Positions 37,677 to 46,263 of a stretch of DNA of 64,000 nt are shown here, in pieces (position 1 is the first letter of the stretch; each line of letters begins with the position of its first letter). The position numbers were made by a program, and so were the translations under genes. Location: contig OZ255624.1 of assembly GCA_965276675.1 (NCBI GenBank), positions 3,162,001 to 3,226,000 on the forward strand. The letters run 5' to 3'. The stretch is from G965276675 sp965276675. GTDB taxonomy: Bacteria; Acidobacteriota; Terriglobia; Terriglobales; Acidobacteriaceae. The notes under the pieces are model-generated. The model did no database searches, was not told where the DNA came from, and was given only the letters and a program-made list of their open reading frames with translations.

Positions 37677-39682
37677 CCCTCCGCGCCGCGCAACTCTATC
37701 GCTCCCTTACCCTGACGAGCATCGCCGCCTTCCTACTTCTGGCTGGCCCGTACCAGCTTCATGCTCAGCAGCCCTCGAAGCCCACCATCCAGGTCACCGG
37801 CTACGCAATCGACGCGGAGCTTGAGCCCGCCGACCACACCCTGCGCGCCACCACCCGCGTCACCTTTACGGCGCTCGACAATGTGGACACGGCGGTCTTC
37901 GACCTCCACAGCGCGCTCAAGGTAAGCCGCATCACCGATGCGCATGGTAAGACGCTGAGCGCCGAGCGCGGCGCCAACTCGACCATTCGCGTCACCCCGG
38001 GGGCGCCGCTCGCCAAAGGCGAATCCGCCACCTACACCTTTGTCTATGACGGCACGCTCTCCGGCACGGAAGATAGCCCGGTCGAGGGTTTGAAGCTCGC
38101 CGTCGTCACCGACCCTATCAGCTACCTGCTTTACGCTGGCCGCTGGTTCCCCACGGTCGGCTATCTTACCGATCGCTTTACCGCCGATATTACGGTCAAG
38201 ATCCCCGCGGGCTACAAGGTCATCGGCAGTGGGTCGACCGGAGCTGCTCATTCGGTGAGCGCGGGCGGTCACACGCTCCAGCAATACGACTTCCGCTGGG
38301 ACAAGCCCGGCTTCCCCGGCACGATCATTGCGGGCAAGTTCGGCGACCCGGCGCAGGTCGCTGGCACGGCGAACATCCGTGTCTTCACCACGGAGCCGCA
38401 CCAATCCAGCGCTGCTCCCTATGCGGAAACCGCCTCGAAGGAGTTTTCCTTTTTCAGCGACACCTTTGGGGGCGCCGAGTCACCTCGCCTGAATATCGTC
38501 GAGCTGCCGGATGACACCGTGCCCGCCTACTGGGCGCCGGAGATCGCGGCCATCAGCGGTGCGCGCATCGCGGATCGCAATAACTATCGCCTGCTGGCCA
38601 ACACCATCGCCCACCAGTGGTGGGGATCGGAGGTTTCGCCGGCCACGCTGAACGATGCCTGGATCACGAACGGGATGTCGCGCTACGGCGAGCTGATGTA
38701 TGTCGAGGAACTCGCCGGAAAGCAAGCGCTGCAGCAGGCGGTCGCGGATGTCTCGGCCGGGGCGCTGGCTTATGACACCATCCCGCTCACGTCAGCGGGG
38801 CGGCTCGATCCCTTCTCGCCGCAGTTCCAGTCCATGACGCTGGAGAAGGGCGCAACCGTCTTCCACATGCTGCGCTGGGAGATCGGCGACGACGCCTTCA
38901 AGAAGACCTTGCAGACGCTGCTCACGGAGCATAAGGACGGGGCTGTTCGGACAGCGGACTTGGAGAAGACAGCCGAAGCACAATCGCAGCAGCAGTTGGC
39001 CGCCTTCTTTGCTCAGTGGCTCGATGGCACCGGCGCTCCGCAGTTCATGGACAAGTACACCGTCTATCGCCTTGGGAACGGCACGGGCTTCCGCACCATC
39101 GGCGAGATTCAGCAGGACCTGGACCTCTTCCGCATGCCGGTCGAGCTCAGTGTGCAAACCGAAGGCAAGACGGAGACCAAGCGCATTGAGGTCGTCGGGA
39201 CGGATTCGCAATATGTGATCGATACCTTTGGCATGCCGCGCAAGATCGCTATCGATCCCGACAACTGGATCCTCAAGAACACGCCCGACCTGCAGGTGCG
39301 GGTCTCCATCCTCCGCGGACAACAATTGCTGGCGCAGGGCGACTTGGTTGGCGCTCTTGCCGAGTACCAGAAAGCGCTGACCGCAAATCCCGCCAGCTCG
39401 CTAGCGAACTACCGCATCGGCGAGGCGCTCTTTAATCAGCGCAATTATCAGGCCTCGGCGAACGCGTATCGCGATTCTCTCCGCGGTGACGACGAGCCGA
39501 AGTGGACTGAAGTGTGGAGCCACATCCAGCTCGGGAAGATCTTCGACGTGACCGGCCAGCGCGACCGCGCAGTGAATGAATATCGCCAGGCCGTGCAGAC
39601 CAACGACAACACTCAGGGCGCGGTAAACCAGGCCAGGGTGTATCTGCAGAAGCCGTATCAGCGTGAAGAGACCGCGCCGTAA
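37673..39682 (+). CDS. M1-aminopeptidase-like protein with degenerate active site and C-terminal TPRs
   Basis: 669 residues. Signal peptide (to about residue 31, cut after LHA). Residues ~38-240 are the beta-saddle domain and ~250-460 the gluzincin-like domain. Where active M1 enzymes read HEXXH-x18-E, this reads NTIAHQWWG and TNGMSRYGE: the first zinc His is Asn, the catalytic Glu is Thr, the third ligand Glu is Asn. The GXMEN loop is also lost (PAYWAPEIAA). Residues ~550-655 are three TPR-like repeats (LAQGDLVGALAEYQKAL). Probably a non-catalytic periplasmic scaffold. Start overlaps lpxB by 4 bp. Confidence 0.85.
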   Translation: MTLRAAQLYRSLTLTSIAAFLLLAGPYQLHAQQPSKPTIQVTGYAIDAELEPADHTLRATTRVTFTALDNVDTAVFDLHSALKVSRITDAHGKTLSAERGANSTIRVTPGAPLAKGESATYTFVYDGTLSGTEDSPVEGLKLAVVTDPISYLLYAGRWFPTVGYLTDRFTADITVKIPAGYKVIGSGSTGAAHSVSAGGHTLQQYDFRWDKPGFPGTIIAGKFGDPAQVAGTANIRVFTTEPHQSSAAPYAETASKEFSFFSDTFGGAESPRLNIVELPDDTVPAYWAPEIAAISGARIADRNNYRLLANTIAHQWWGSEVSPATLNDAWITNGMSRYGELMYVEELAGKQALQQAVADVSAGALAYDTIPLTSAGRLDPFSPQFQSMTLEKGATVFHMLRWEIGDDAFKKTLQTLLTEHKDGAVRTADLEKTAEAQSQQQLAAFFAQWLDGTGAPQFMDKYTVYRLGNGTGFRTIGEIQQDLDLFRMPVELSVQTEGKTETKRIEVVGTDSQYVIDTFGMPRKIAIDPDNWILKNTPDLQVRVSILRGQQLLAQGDLVGALAEYQKALTANPASSLANYRIGEALFNQRNYQASANAYRDSLRGDDEPKWTEVWSHIQLGKIFDVTGQRDRAVNEYRQAVQTNDNTQGAVNQARVYLQKPYQREETAP

Positions 39683-39820
39683 AGGTGCGGCAGCGTTAAG
39701 CTTCACGGAAAGCTTCGAGTACTGGGCTATCAGTTTTTGCTATTGCCGAATATGTACGCCGACGTACCAGTAACAACCGCCTGCTGTAACTTGAGGTTCT
39801 GAGCTTTTCCGGGGCGGAAG

Positions 39821-39846
39821 TGTAACCTGCTCTGGCTTTTGTCGTC
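39821..39846 (+). promoter_or_regulatory. Candidate ECF-sigma promoter upstream of the cytochrome b gene
   Basis: TGTAACC (39821-39827), 15 bp spacer, CGTC (39843-39846), 29 bp before the ATG. The layout resembles ECF promoters. TGTAACC recurs in front of the MXKDX gene (43432-43438) and eutB (43894-43900), and inverted upstream of the ECF gene (43331-43325), with less clear -10 partners. Confidence 0.4.
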
Positions 39847-39875
39847 ACAAAAGAGGCGTATTCGCGGACCCGGCT

Positions 39876-40748
39876 ATGGAGAAGGATATCCCGGTGAACT
39901 CGAAAGATGCGGACCCGCAAGCAACAGAGGAAGTCTTTGACCGGCAATCCGGTCCGGCACTCCAATCGGCCGTTGAGCAGCCGCCCGTGGTCAGCGACGG
40001 AAGCGCAGATACAGCGGACATACCTCCTGAGTATAAGGACCAGTTTCCAGTGCTCCGAAAGAAGCACGATCTCGCCTCGCGCTGGATGCACTGGATCAAT
40101 TTCCCGCTGCTGGGGATCATGATCTGGAGTGGACTGATGATCTATTGGGCTGACTCCGACCCGGACGGCGCGCACGCCCATGAGGTGTACCGGATCGGCG
40201 TTGGATCGTGGACGCTGCTGCGCTTCTTTCCTGACTGGTTCTATGCGAAGTTGCACCTTCCATTCATGCTGGCGGAGGGGATGGGTTGGCACTTTTTCTT
40301 TATGTGGCTGTTCGCGATCAACGGTCTGATCTATGTCGTATATACACTCATCTCCGGCGAGTGGAGAGATTTGGTGCCGGATCGGTACTCCCTCGTCGAG
40401 GCGGTGCAAGTAACGCTGCACGACCTACACCTAAGCAAGTATTGCCCGCCTGCGAAGAAGTACAACGGAGCGCAAAAGATCGCGTACACCGCGATTATTC
40501 TGGCCGGCGCTGGCTCCCTTGTGACCGGAGTTGCGATCTATAAGCCTACGCAGCTCCACCTGCTGACGACGCTGCTAGGCGGTTATGAGTTTGCGCGTTT
40601 TCTGCACTTCTGGCTGACGATAGGATACGTGGTCTTCTTCGTGATTCACGTGGCGCAGGTAGCCCGGGCCGGATGGAACAACTTCCGGAGCATGATCACT
40701 GGGTACCAGCTGGTCCCCTCGACGAGGACTGAGGAGAAACACTCCTGA
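39876..40748 (+). CDS. Cytochrome b-type membrane subunit of a molybdopterin oxidoreductase
   Basis: 290 residues. A cytosolic N-terminal tail of ~60 residues, then four to five membrane helices. Heme-ligand candidates are His in SRWMHWINFPLLGIMIWSG (in part), GMGWHFFFMWLF, RFLHFWLTIGY and VIHVAQV. This is the cytochrome b561/Ni-hydrogenase-b group. It would pass electrons between the quinone pool and the oxidoreductase encoded next; its TGA overlaps that gene's ATG by one base, so they are coupled. Confidence 0.88.
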   Translation: MEKDIPVNSKDADPQATEEVFDRQSGPALQSAVEQPPVVSDGSADTADIPPEYKDQFPVLRKKHDLASRWMHWINFPLLGIMIWSGLMIYWADSDPDGAHAHEVYRIGVGSWTLLRFFPDWFYAKLHLPFMLAEGMGWHFFFMWLFAINGLIYVVYTLISGEWRDLVPDRYSLVEAVQVTLHDLHLSKYCPPAKKYNGAQKIAYTAIILAGAGSLVTGVAIYKPTQLHLLTTLLGGYEFARFLHFWLTIGYVVFFVIHVAQVARAGWNNFRSMITGYQLVPSTRTEEKHS

Positions 40749-41653
40749 TGCGCGAGCACGAAGCGGTGCATGAAGACACGGTGGTGCGGGGAGAGGCGGC
40801 GCGGGCTGAGATGCGCAAGCGGTCGCGCCGCGACTTCCTGATCGCCGGTGTGGCCGTCGTGGGTGGCTACGCTGCTTGGCGTGCGATCGATCATGCAAAG
40901 CCGGTGGACGAGCTGCAATCTCCCTTACGCGAAGCCGAGCAGTTCAATGCTGCCGTATCGAGACGGGTGCTGGGAGATCGCGCACTGGCGCCGACCTTTC
41001 CCCTCAAAGACGCGGTTCAGGATGTGCGGGTGAACGGAGACATCGGTATCGATCCGGCGCTCGATCTGAACCACTGGAGGCTGCAGGTGGTCGGTCTGCA
41101 CGTGCCGGCATCCGGTGCTCAATCCGTGAAGGATGTGAACTCCTGGAAATATCAGGACCTCGCCGCGCTGGCTGAGCAGGCCGACAATACGGACGCGTTG
41201 TTGGACGATCAAGACGACTCCAAGGCGGCGCCCGAGCCCGGCTTGCTGCTGAGCATGGCCGAGCTGCGGACTCTGCCACATGTCGGAATGACGACGCAGC
41301 TGAAGTGTATCGAGGGCTGGAGTGAAATCGTGAACTGGGGTGGGGTGCGGATGCGTGACTTCATCGAACGCTATGTGCCGGCGGCCGGAGCCAAGTACGT
41401 GGGGCTAGAGACGCCGGACCAGCAATACTATGTCGGGCTCGACTACGCCGACGCGGTGCATCCGCAGACACTGCTGTGCTACGAGATCAACGGCCAGCCG
41501 CTCAGCCGGGAGCATGGGGCGCCGCTCCGGCTGGTCACGCCCTTGAAGTATGGAATCAAGCACATCAAGCAGATCGGCAGGATCAGTTTCACCGATCAAA
41601 GAGCAAGAGACTACTGGGCGGAGAATGGATATGACTGGCATTCTGGGCACTAG
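40748..41653 (+). CDS. Exported molybdopterin-dependent oxidoreductase (sulfite oxidase/MsrP-like)
   Basis: 301 residues. A TAT-type start: RSRRDFLIAGVAVVGGYAAW at residues 26-45. The sulfite-oxidase fold follows, with the molybdenum-ligand Cys in LKCIEGWSE and RLVTPLKYGIKHIK at the C-terminus. Family members include MsrP, which repairs periplasmic methionine sulfoxide, and plant/bacterial sulfite oxidases. The partner is a b561-type cytochrome rather than MsrQ. Substrate unknown. Upstream of an ECF sigma/anti-sigma pair. Confidence 0.88.
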   Translation: MREHEAVHEDTVVRGEAARAEMRKRSRRDFLIAGVAVVGGYAAWRAIDHAKPVDELQSPLREAEQFNAAVSRRVLGDRALAPTFPLKDAVQDVRVNGDIGIDPALDLNHWRLQVVGLHVPASGAQSVKDVNSWKYQDLAALAEQADNTDALLDDQDDSKAAPEPGLLLSMAELRTLPHVGMTTQLKCIEGWSEIVNWGGVRMRDFIERYVPAAGAKYVGLETPDQQYYVGLDYADAVHPQTLLCYEINGQPLSREHGAPLRLVTPLKYGIKHIKQIGRISFTDQRARDYWAENGYDWHSGH

Positions 41654-41743
41654 AAATGGTTTCATTTATAGCTGAAGAGTGGGGGAGAGTTACAAGTTCC
41701 GCTTTGCGGAAAGCTCTACCTTACGAGGCGAGCCGATGGAGTT

Positions 41744-42157
41744 ATGAGACTACTTCTTAGCAATCACACACGAATTTTAGGGTTTTCCAGCTTTCTCTTT
41801 GCGCTTCTGCAGACCCTGTGCCCAGCAGTCATCGCCATCAGTGGCTTGCGCGTAATTATCGGTCTAACCGCGCTTGCGGGCGCGGCCGGTACAGATGCCC
41901 CCGCGCACGGCTGGCATGCGGATGCCATCCGAATCCCGATCATGATTCTCGCTCTGCTCGGGGCTTGCCTGAACCTCTTCGTAGTCTGGCAGATCCGGCG
42001 ATTGCGCAAGCGGCCTGCCTCGCAGTGGCGGCTCGGGCCAATCCCGAAAGAGAAGCTAAGCTCGGAGCGGCTACAGATCACGCTCGCTGTGCTGACATTT
42101 GTCTGCCTGGGCGCAGAGTGGTGGACCCACGGCATCATCCATCACGTGCACTCGTAG
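41744..42157 (+). CDS. Hypothetical membrane protein
   Basis: 137 residues with three hydrophobic segments: about 12-45, 66-84 and 108-130. Motifs such as WQIRRLRKRPASQWR (basic loop) and EWWTHGIIHHVHS at the C-terminus, where four His could bind metal. GGAG lies a few bases before the ATG. It ends close to the convergent anti-sigma gene. No family recognised. Confidence 0.7.
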   Translation: MRLLLSNHTRILGFSSFLFALLQTLCPAVIAISGLRVIIGLTALAGAAGTDAPAHGWHADAIRIPIMILALLGACLNLFVVWQIRRLRKRPASQWRLGPIPKEKLSSERLQITLAVLTFVCLGAEWWTHGIIHHVHS

Positions 42158-42214
42158 TTTGTCTCTGTTTCTGATACAGATAGGATTTGATAGATAAAAG
42201 ACGGCCTCGCCGGC

Positions 42215-42493
42215 TCACTCCCCTGTCTCCGGTTCGGCATTTTCCAGTTCCCCGGCCGCTCGTTCGAGTTCGTCCGAGATACGCGTGTGTAGCCGCTCGC
42301 TGTACCCGACGGGAAGTTCAAAGACACGGTCGTCCCCCACAAGGATCAGAATGTTGTGCACTGAATCGAGAATCGCGGAGCAGATCTCGCAGTGCTCCAG
42401 ATGAGTCTGAATGTGTTGCCGGAGTTCGGCGTCGACAGAACCATCGATGAAGTCCGAGATGTAGTTCCAGACGTGTTTGCAGCTGATCCTCAT
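42215..42493 (-). CDS. Anti-sigma factor with zinc-finger (zf-HC2) domain
   Basis: 92 residues. SCKHVWNYISDFIDG and HLEHCEICSAIL give the H-x3-C-x2-C zinc site of the anti-sigma (ZAS/zf-HC2) domain, followed by a short acidic tail. There is no transmembrane helix, so this is a soluble anti-sigma. It overlaps the ECF gene by 4 bp (ATGA) and would hold it inactive until a signal, often redox, disturbs the zinc site. Confidence 0.88.
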   Translation of the reverse strand: MRISCKHVWNYISDFIDGSVDAELRQHIQTHLEHCEICSAILDSVHNILILVGDDRVFELPVGYSERLHTRISDELERAAGELENAEPETGE

Positions 42494-43122
42494 CTCTTGC
42501 CTCTCAAGAAGGAGGGCCAGCGGCGACGGGGTGAAGCAATATTTTTAAGATAGGGAGCAAGTTTCTTTTGAAGGAACATCCGCGCCCGATGCAGGCGAAC
42601 CTTGACTAGCCCGGTGGAGATGCCCAACATGCCCGCGATAACGTCGAGTGAGAGCTCATCTCTGTCACGCAGGATGAAGACCTCACGATAGGTAGCTGGC
42701 AGGTCCTGAATCGCTTCTTCTATCTTCGCGGCAAGCTCTTTGTTCTCCAGTGCTTCCAGGGGAACCTCGCGCCAGTCGGTCAGGAAGGCAGGCGTATAGT
42801 CTCCGCCCTCGAGCGACATCTCATCCAGCGATTCTAGATTCATCCTGTTCACCTTGCGGAGATGCCCTCGAGCTTCATTCATGACGATAGACACCAGCCA
42901 CGTGCTGAACTTGGAGTCCCCGCGAAAACTGGCAAGAGCGCGGTAGGACTTCACGATAGATTCCTGAGCCACGTCTTCGGATTCGGCCCCGTTTTTCAGC
43001 ACAGCATATGCTGTGAGATATACGATTCTCTCGTAGGGCCGGATTAACTCGTGAAACAGGTCGCGTTCGCCATTCAGAATGCGGCTGATGAGCTCTCGTT
43101 CTACTATCGCTTGGTCCGTCAT
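42490..43122 (-). CDS. ECF-family RNA polymerase sigma factor
   Basis: 210 residues. Region 2 includes FHELIRPYERIVYLTAYAVLKNGAESEDVAQESI (in parts, with the -10-recognising helix FSTWLVSIVMNEA); region 4 has LPATYREVFILRDRDELSLDVIAGMLGISTGLVKVRLHRAR. No C-terminal extension. Paired with the zf-HC2 anti-sigma next to it. Possible targets are the flanking oxidoreductase and MXKDX genes. Confidence 0.93.
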   Translation of the reverse strand: MTDQAIVERELISRILNGERDLFHELIRPYERIVYLTAYAVLKNGAESEDVAQESIVKSYRALASFRGDSKFSTWLVSIVMNEARGHLRKVNRMNLESLDEMSLEGGDYTPAFLTDWREVPLEALENKELAAKIEEAIQDLPATYREVFILRDRDELSLDVIAGMLGISTGLVKVRLHRARMFLQKKLAPYLKNIASPRRRWPSFLRGKR

Positions 43123-43518
43123 CGAGCGTGCTGAGTTGTCTTGCCGTACATAATCGATTCCGTTCTCAATCGTCAGCTCCTGGGCTACTCCGTTCGATCA
43201 GCCGCGCACCTCCGTGGCTCTTGCGCTCTGACAAGGGGGTGCTGATGGTCCCCCACGCAAGAGTACGTGCTCACGGCTGCACCTTCTGTCTTAGGCTGCC
43301 ATTCGATGAAGAAAATACACGCAAGGTTACAGGGGGATGAGCGCTCGCCGAAGGATCTGTCACAGCTCAGTGGGTTCGGTGAACATCTGCCTCGATACTG
43401 CAAAGTAGTAGGGCTAATAAGCTCCTCTTGCTGTAACCTCCGCTCCGGAAGCGGCTCCTATTACCCGGTATGAGCGCTCAGCTAGGTGCTAAACCAGGAG
43501 AAATAACCAGGAGAAATT
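43123..43518. other. Divergent regulatory region between the ECF and MXKDX genes
   Basis: About 395 bp without a credible gene. It holds an inverted GGTTACA (43325-43331), TGTAACC (43432-43438) followed by the small hairpin CCGCT-CCGGA-AGCGG (43441-43455), and a tandem Shine-Dalgarno duplication (43492-43517). This is where the promoters of the sigma operon and the MXKDX gene should lie. Confidence 0.5.
43492..43517 (+). repeat. Perfect 13-bp tandem duplication carrying the Shine-Dalgarno
   Basis: AACCAGGAGAAAT occurs twice without a gap (43492-43504 and 43505-43517). Both copies contain AGGAG; only the second is at working distance (about 7 bp) from ATG 43519. The upstream copy could act as a standby ribosome site. 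Confidence 0.9.
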
Positions 43519-43794
43519 ATGAAGACCAAGCGTTTCGCTTCAATGTTAGTTGCAGCTGCGGGCATCCTGCAGATGGGTTTGCCGGCCTTCGCTCAGGATT
43601 CCACGCAGAACAACCAGCAACAAAGCCAAGACTCCATGAAGCATGACTCGATGAAAAAAGATTCCATGAAGAAGGATTCTATGAAGCACGATGCCATGGC
43701 GAACGACAAGGCTTCCGGCAAGAAGATGAAGCACAAGAAGTCAAAGGGTTCGATGAAACAGGATCAGATGAAGGGGAATCAGCAGCCTCAGTAG
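43519..43794 (+). CDS. Secreted pentapeptide MXKDX-repeat protein
   Basis: 91 residues. Signal peptide MKTKRFASMLVAAAGILQMGLPAFA, cut about residue 25. The mature chain is almost only Lys, Asp, Met, Ser, Gln: DSMKHDSMKKDSMKKDSMKH, then a KMKHKKSKGSMKQD stretch. This is the MXKDX family of small periplasmic proteins, often found near ECF sigma/anti-sigma pairs; Met/His/Asp content suggests metal or oxidant buffering, unproven. Strong AGGAG ribosome site, duplicated. Confidence 0.88.
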   Translation: MKTKRFASMLVAAAGILQMGLPAFAQDSTQNNQQQSQDSMKHDSMKKDSMKKDSMKHDAMANDKASGKKMKHKKSKGSMKQDQMKGNQQPQ

Positions 43795-44053
43795 CCTGAT
43801 GCCTATTTGGAATGCAATTACGCAGCTCTTAGAAACAGGACCGCAATCCCGCAGATGAAATTGAGCCTGATCTGGTCCGGTCCTGTTGATTCCTGTAACC
43901 GTTAGCAGCCACAATGCAGCGAAGGTAAACTCAAGCGCTGCCCGGGCTAATGAGTACCGGACGGGGTATCAGGCAGACTGGTGGAGAACGCAACATCGAC
44001 CGAATACAATCGGTGTGAGGGAGAAGCTACCCAAGCCTCTCGAGATTGCGGTC

Positions 44054-45427
44054 ATGCTCTATAGCCATACAGTTCGCGGCGTAAAGCACTCTTTTGCGGA
44101 CCTGCGAACGCTGCTGGCAAAGTCCTCGCCGTTGCGTTCGGGCGACCAACTTGCCGGCCTCGCAGCGGCGGACGCGGAGGAGCGCGCGGTTGCGCAGATG
44201 ACTTTGTCCGAGCTTCCGTTGGGCGCCTTTCAGAATGAAGCTGTCGTTCCATATGAAAGCGATGCGGTCACGCGGCTGATCTTTGACACGCAAGACAAGT
44301 CTGCACTCGCGCCGATTGCTGGCCTCAGCGTGGGCGAGTTGCGCGATTGGCTGCTCTCAGACGAAGCCACCGGCGAGCGCATTGCGGAACTGGCAGCCGG
44401 GATGATGCCGGAGATGGCTGCGGCGGTTTCCAAGCTGATGCGGGTACAAGACTTGATTTATGTGGCGCGGAAGATCTCTGTGGTGACACGATTCCGGACG
44501 ACGGTCGGTTTGCCAGGGCGGCTTTCGACCCGGTTGCAACCGAACCACCCGACAGACGATCCGGTTGGCATCGCCGCGAGCATGCTGGACGGTCTGCTGC
44601 TTGGTTCTGGCGATGCGGTGATTGGCATAAATCCGGTCTCGGATAACGTGGCCACCGTGACCTTGCTGCTGCGGCTGATGGACCATGTGCGGGTGTGCTA
44701 TAGCATCCCGACGCAAAGCTGCGTGCTGGCCCACATCACCACGCAGATGGAAGCGATGCGGCAGGGCGCGCCACTCGACCTGCTCTTTCAGTCGATTGCC
44801 GGAACGGAGATGGCCAATGCCTCTTTCGGTATCAGTCTGGCTCTGCTTGGCGAAGCGCATGTGATGGCCAGAGAGCTGAAGCGCGGCGGCATTGGTGGCG
44901 AAACGGGCGGCGAAAGCATCTTCTATTTCGAGACGGGACAAGGCAGCGCACTTTCCGCAGGCGCGCACCACGGCGTGGACCAGCAGACGCTGGAAGCCCG
45001 GGCGTATGGAGTTGCGCGGCATTACCGGCCAATGCTGGTCAACACGGTGGTTGGCTTTATCGGCCCAGAATATCTCTACGATGGAAAACAGATTCTCCGC
45101 GCCGGGCTCGAAGACCATTTCTGCGGCAAGCTGCTTGGATTGCCGATGGGATGCGACATCTGCTACACCAACCACGCCGAAGCCGACCAGGACGACATGG
45201 ATGCGTTGTTGACTATGCTGGGCGCGGCCGGAGTGAACTACATTATGGGAGTGCCCGGCGCCGACGACATTATGCTGAACTACCAGAGCACTTCGTTCCA
45301 TGACGCCCTGTATGTGCGCCAGCTGCTTGGACTGCGGCCAGCGCCGGAGTTTGAGGCATGGCTGGCAAGCGATGCGTGCCGGCGGCTCAACTCAATAGGA
45401 CAGCCCGCGGCCCTGCTGCCTGCGTAG
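44054..45427 (+). CDS. eutB: Ethanolamine ammonia-lyase large subunit
   Basis: 457 residues from ATG 44054, matching the ~453 of E. coli EutB. ELRSGD-like LRSGDQLAGLAA, SARLQPN-like STRLQPNHP, GDAVIGINPVSD, YFETGQGSALSAGAHHG, VNTVVGFIGPEYLY, MGCDICYTNHAEADQDD and GADDIMLNYQSTSFHD are hallmark segments. It forms the B12-dependent core that deaminates ethanolamine to acetaldehyde with EutC, encoded 10 bp downstream. The frame is open further upstream but those residues have no EutB similarity. No EutA reactivase or microcompartment genes are here. Confidence 0.95.
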   Translation: MLYSHTVRGVKHSFADLRTLLAKSSPLRSGDQLAGLAAADAEERAVAQMTLSELPLGAFQNEAVVPYESDAVTRLIFDTQDKSALAPIAGLSVGELRDWLLSDEATGERIAELAAGMMPEMAAAVSKLMRVQDLIYVARKISVVTRFRTTVGLPGRLSTRLQPNHPTDDPVGIAASMLDGLLLGSGDAVIGINPVSDNVATVTLLLRLMDHVRVCYSIPTQSCVLAHITTQMEAMRQGAPLDLLFQSIAGTEMANASFGISLALLGEAHVMARELKRGGIGGETGGESIFYFETGQGSALSAGAHHGVDQQTLEARAYGVARHYRPMLVNTVVGFIGPEYLYDGKQILRAGLEDHFCGKLLGLPMGCDICYTNHAEADQDDMDALLTMLGAAGVNYIMGVPGADDIMLNYQSTSFHDALYVRQLLGLRPAPEFEAWLASDACRRLNSIGQPAALLPA

Positions 45428-45437
45428 GGTCCCCCGC

Positions 45438-46241
45438 ATGAGCGACGAGATCTTGGCTATCCCGGAACAGAAGACCGGCTTGGGCGATGGGTTGCGACGC
45501 TATACCTCCGCGCGCGTTTCGCTGGGTCAGGCCGGTCCGGCCATACCAACACGCGAGCAGCTCCGCTTCCAGCTTGATCATGCCCTTGCCCGCGACGCCG
45601 TTCACGCGCGGCTGGATGGGGCTGCATTGCTGAAGGAGCTGCGGGAGAGGCACATGAAAAGCTTTGGGCTGCGGAGCAAGATTGTCGGCCAACCCGGGCA
45701 GGACGACCGCCAGGTTTACCTGCGCCGCCCGGACCTGGGCCGCTGCCTGCATCCAGATTCCGCGCAGTTGTTGCAGCAGTTTTCTGCACATACTCCGGAG
45801 AGACCGGATGCCGTCTTCGTGATTGCCGACGGTCTCTCCGCGCTGGCAGTGGAACGCCATGCGCTTCCCTTGCTGGATGCAACGATGGGATCTCTCAATA
45901 CGGCGGAGTGGCGTCTGGGGGCGGCGTGCGTTGTTAGCCAAGGCCGCGTGGCCATCGGGGATGAGATCGGGGCGCTGCTCCAGGCAAAACTTGCCGTCAT
46001 ACTGATCGGGGAGCGTCCCGGCCTAAGCGCACCGGACTCGCTCGGCGTCTACATAACTTGGGACCCACGCCCGGGCCGGACGGACGCGGAGCGTAACTGT
46101 ATCTCCAACATCCGTCATGAAGGCCTGAGCTATGCGGAAGCGGCGCAGCGGATTCTCTTCTACATGAACGGAGCGAAACGTCTTCAAGGCACGGGTGTCG
46201 CACTGAAAGAAAATGCGCTGCTGTCTCTACCAGCGAGTTAG
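45438..46241 (+). CDS. eutC: Ethanolamine ammonia-lyase small subunit
   Basis: 267 residues. RRYTSARVSLGQAG, FQLDHALARDAVHARLD, SKIVGQPGQDDRQVYLRRPDLGR (in part), VFVIADGLSALAVERHA and VGDE-type AIGDEIGALL plus LIGERPGLSAPDSLGVYITW follow EutC throughout; it supplies much of the cobalamin-binding site. A final EGLSYAEAAQRILFYMN is typical. Directly after eutB. Convergent with the Anbu gene. Confidence 0.95.
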   Translation: MSDEILAIPEQKTGLGDGLRRYTSARVSLGQAGPAIPTREQLRFQLDHALARDAVHARLDGAALLKELRERHMKSFGLRSKIVGQPGQDDRQVYLRRPDLGRCLHPDSAQLLQQFSAHTPERPDAVFVIADGLSALAVERHALPLLDATMGSLNTAEWRLGAACVVSQGRVAIGDEIGALLQAKLAVILIGERPGLSAPDSLGVYITWDPRPGRTDAERNCISNIRHEGLSYAEAAQRILFYMNGAKRLQGTGVALKENALLSLPAS

Positions 46242-46263
46242 TTTCCCGGCGGAGCACACAGCT

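Noticed and set aside
39683..39720. Terminator from the repeated AAGCTT after the M1-like gene
   Set aside because: AAGCTT is self-palindromic and no T-run follows.
43795..44053. Possible cobalamin riboswitch before the B12-dependent eutB
   Set aside because: GCCACAATG and GAGTACCGGACG superficially recall B12-box parts, but the conserved AGCCAGGAGACC element and the needed order of stems are not there.
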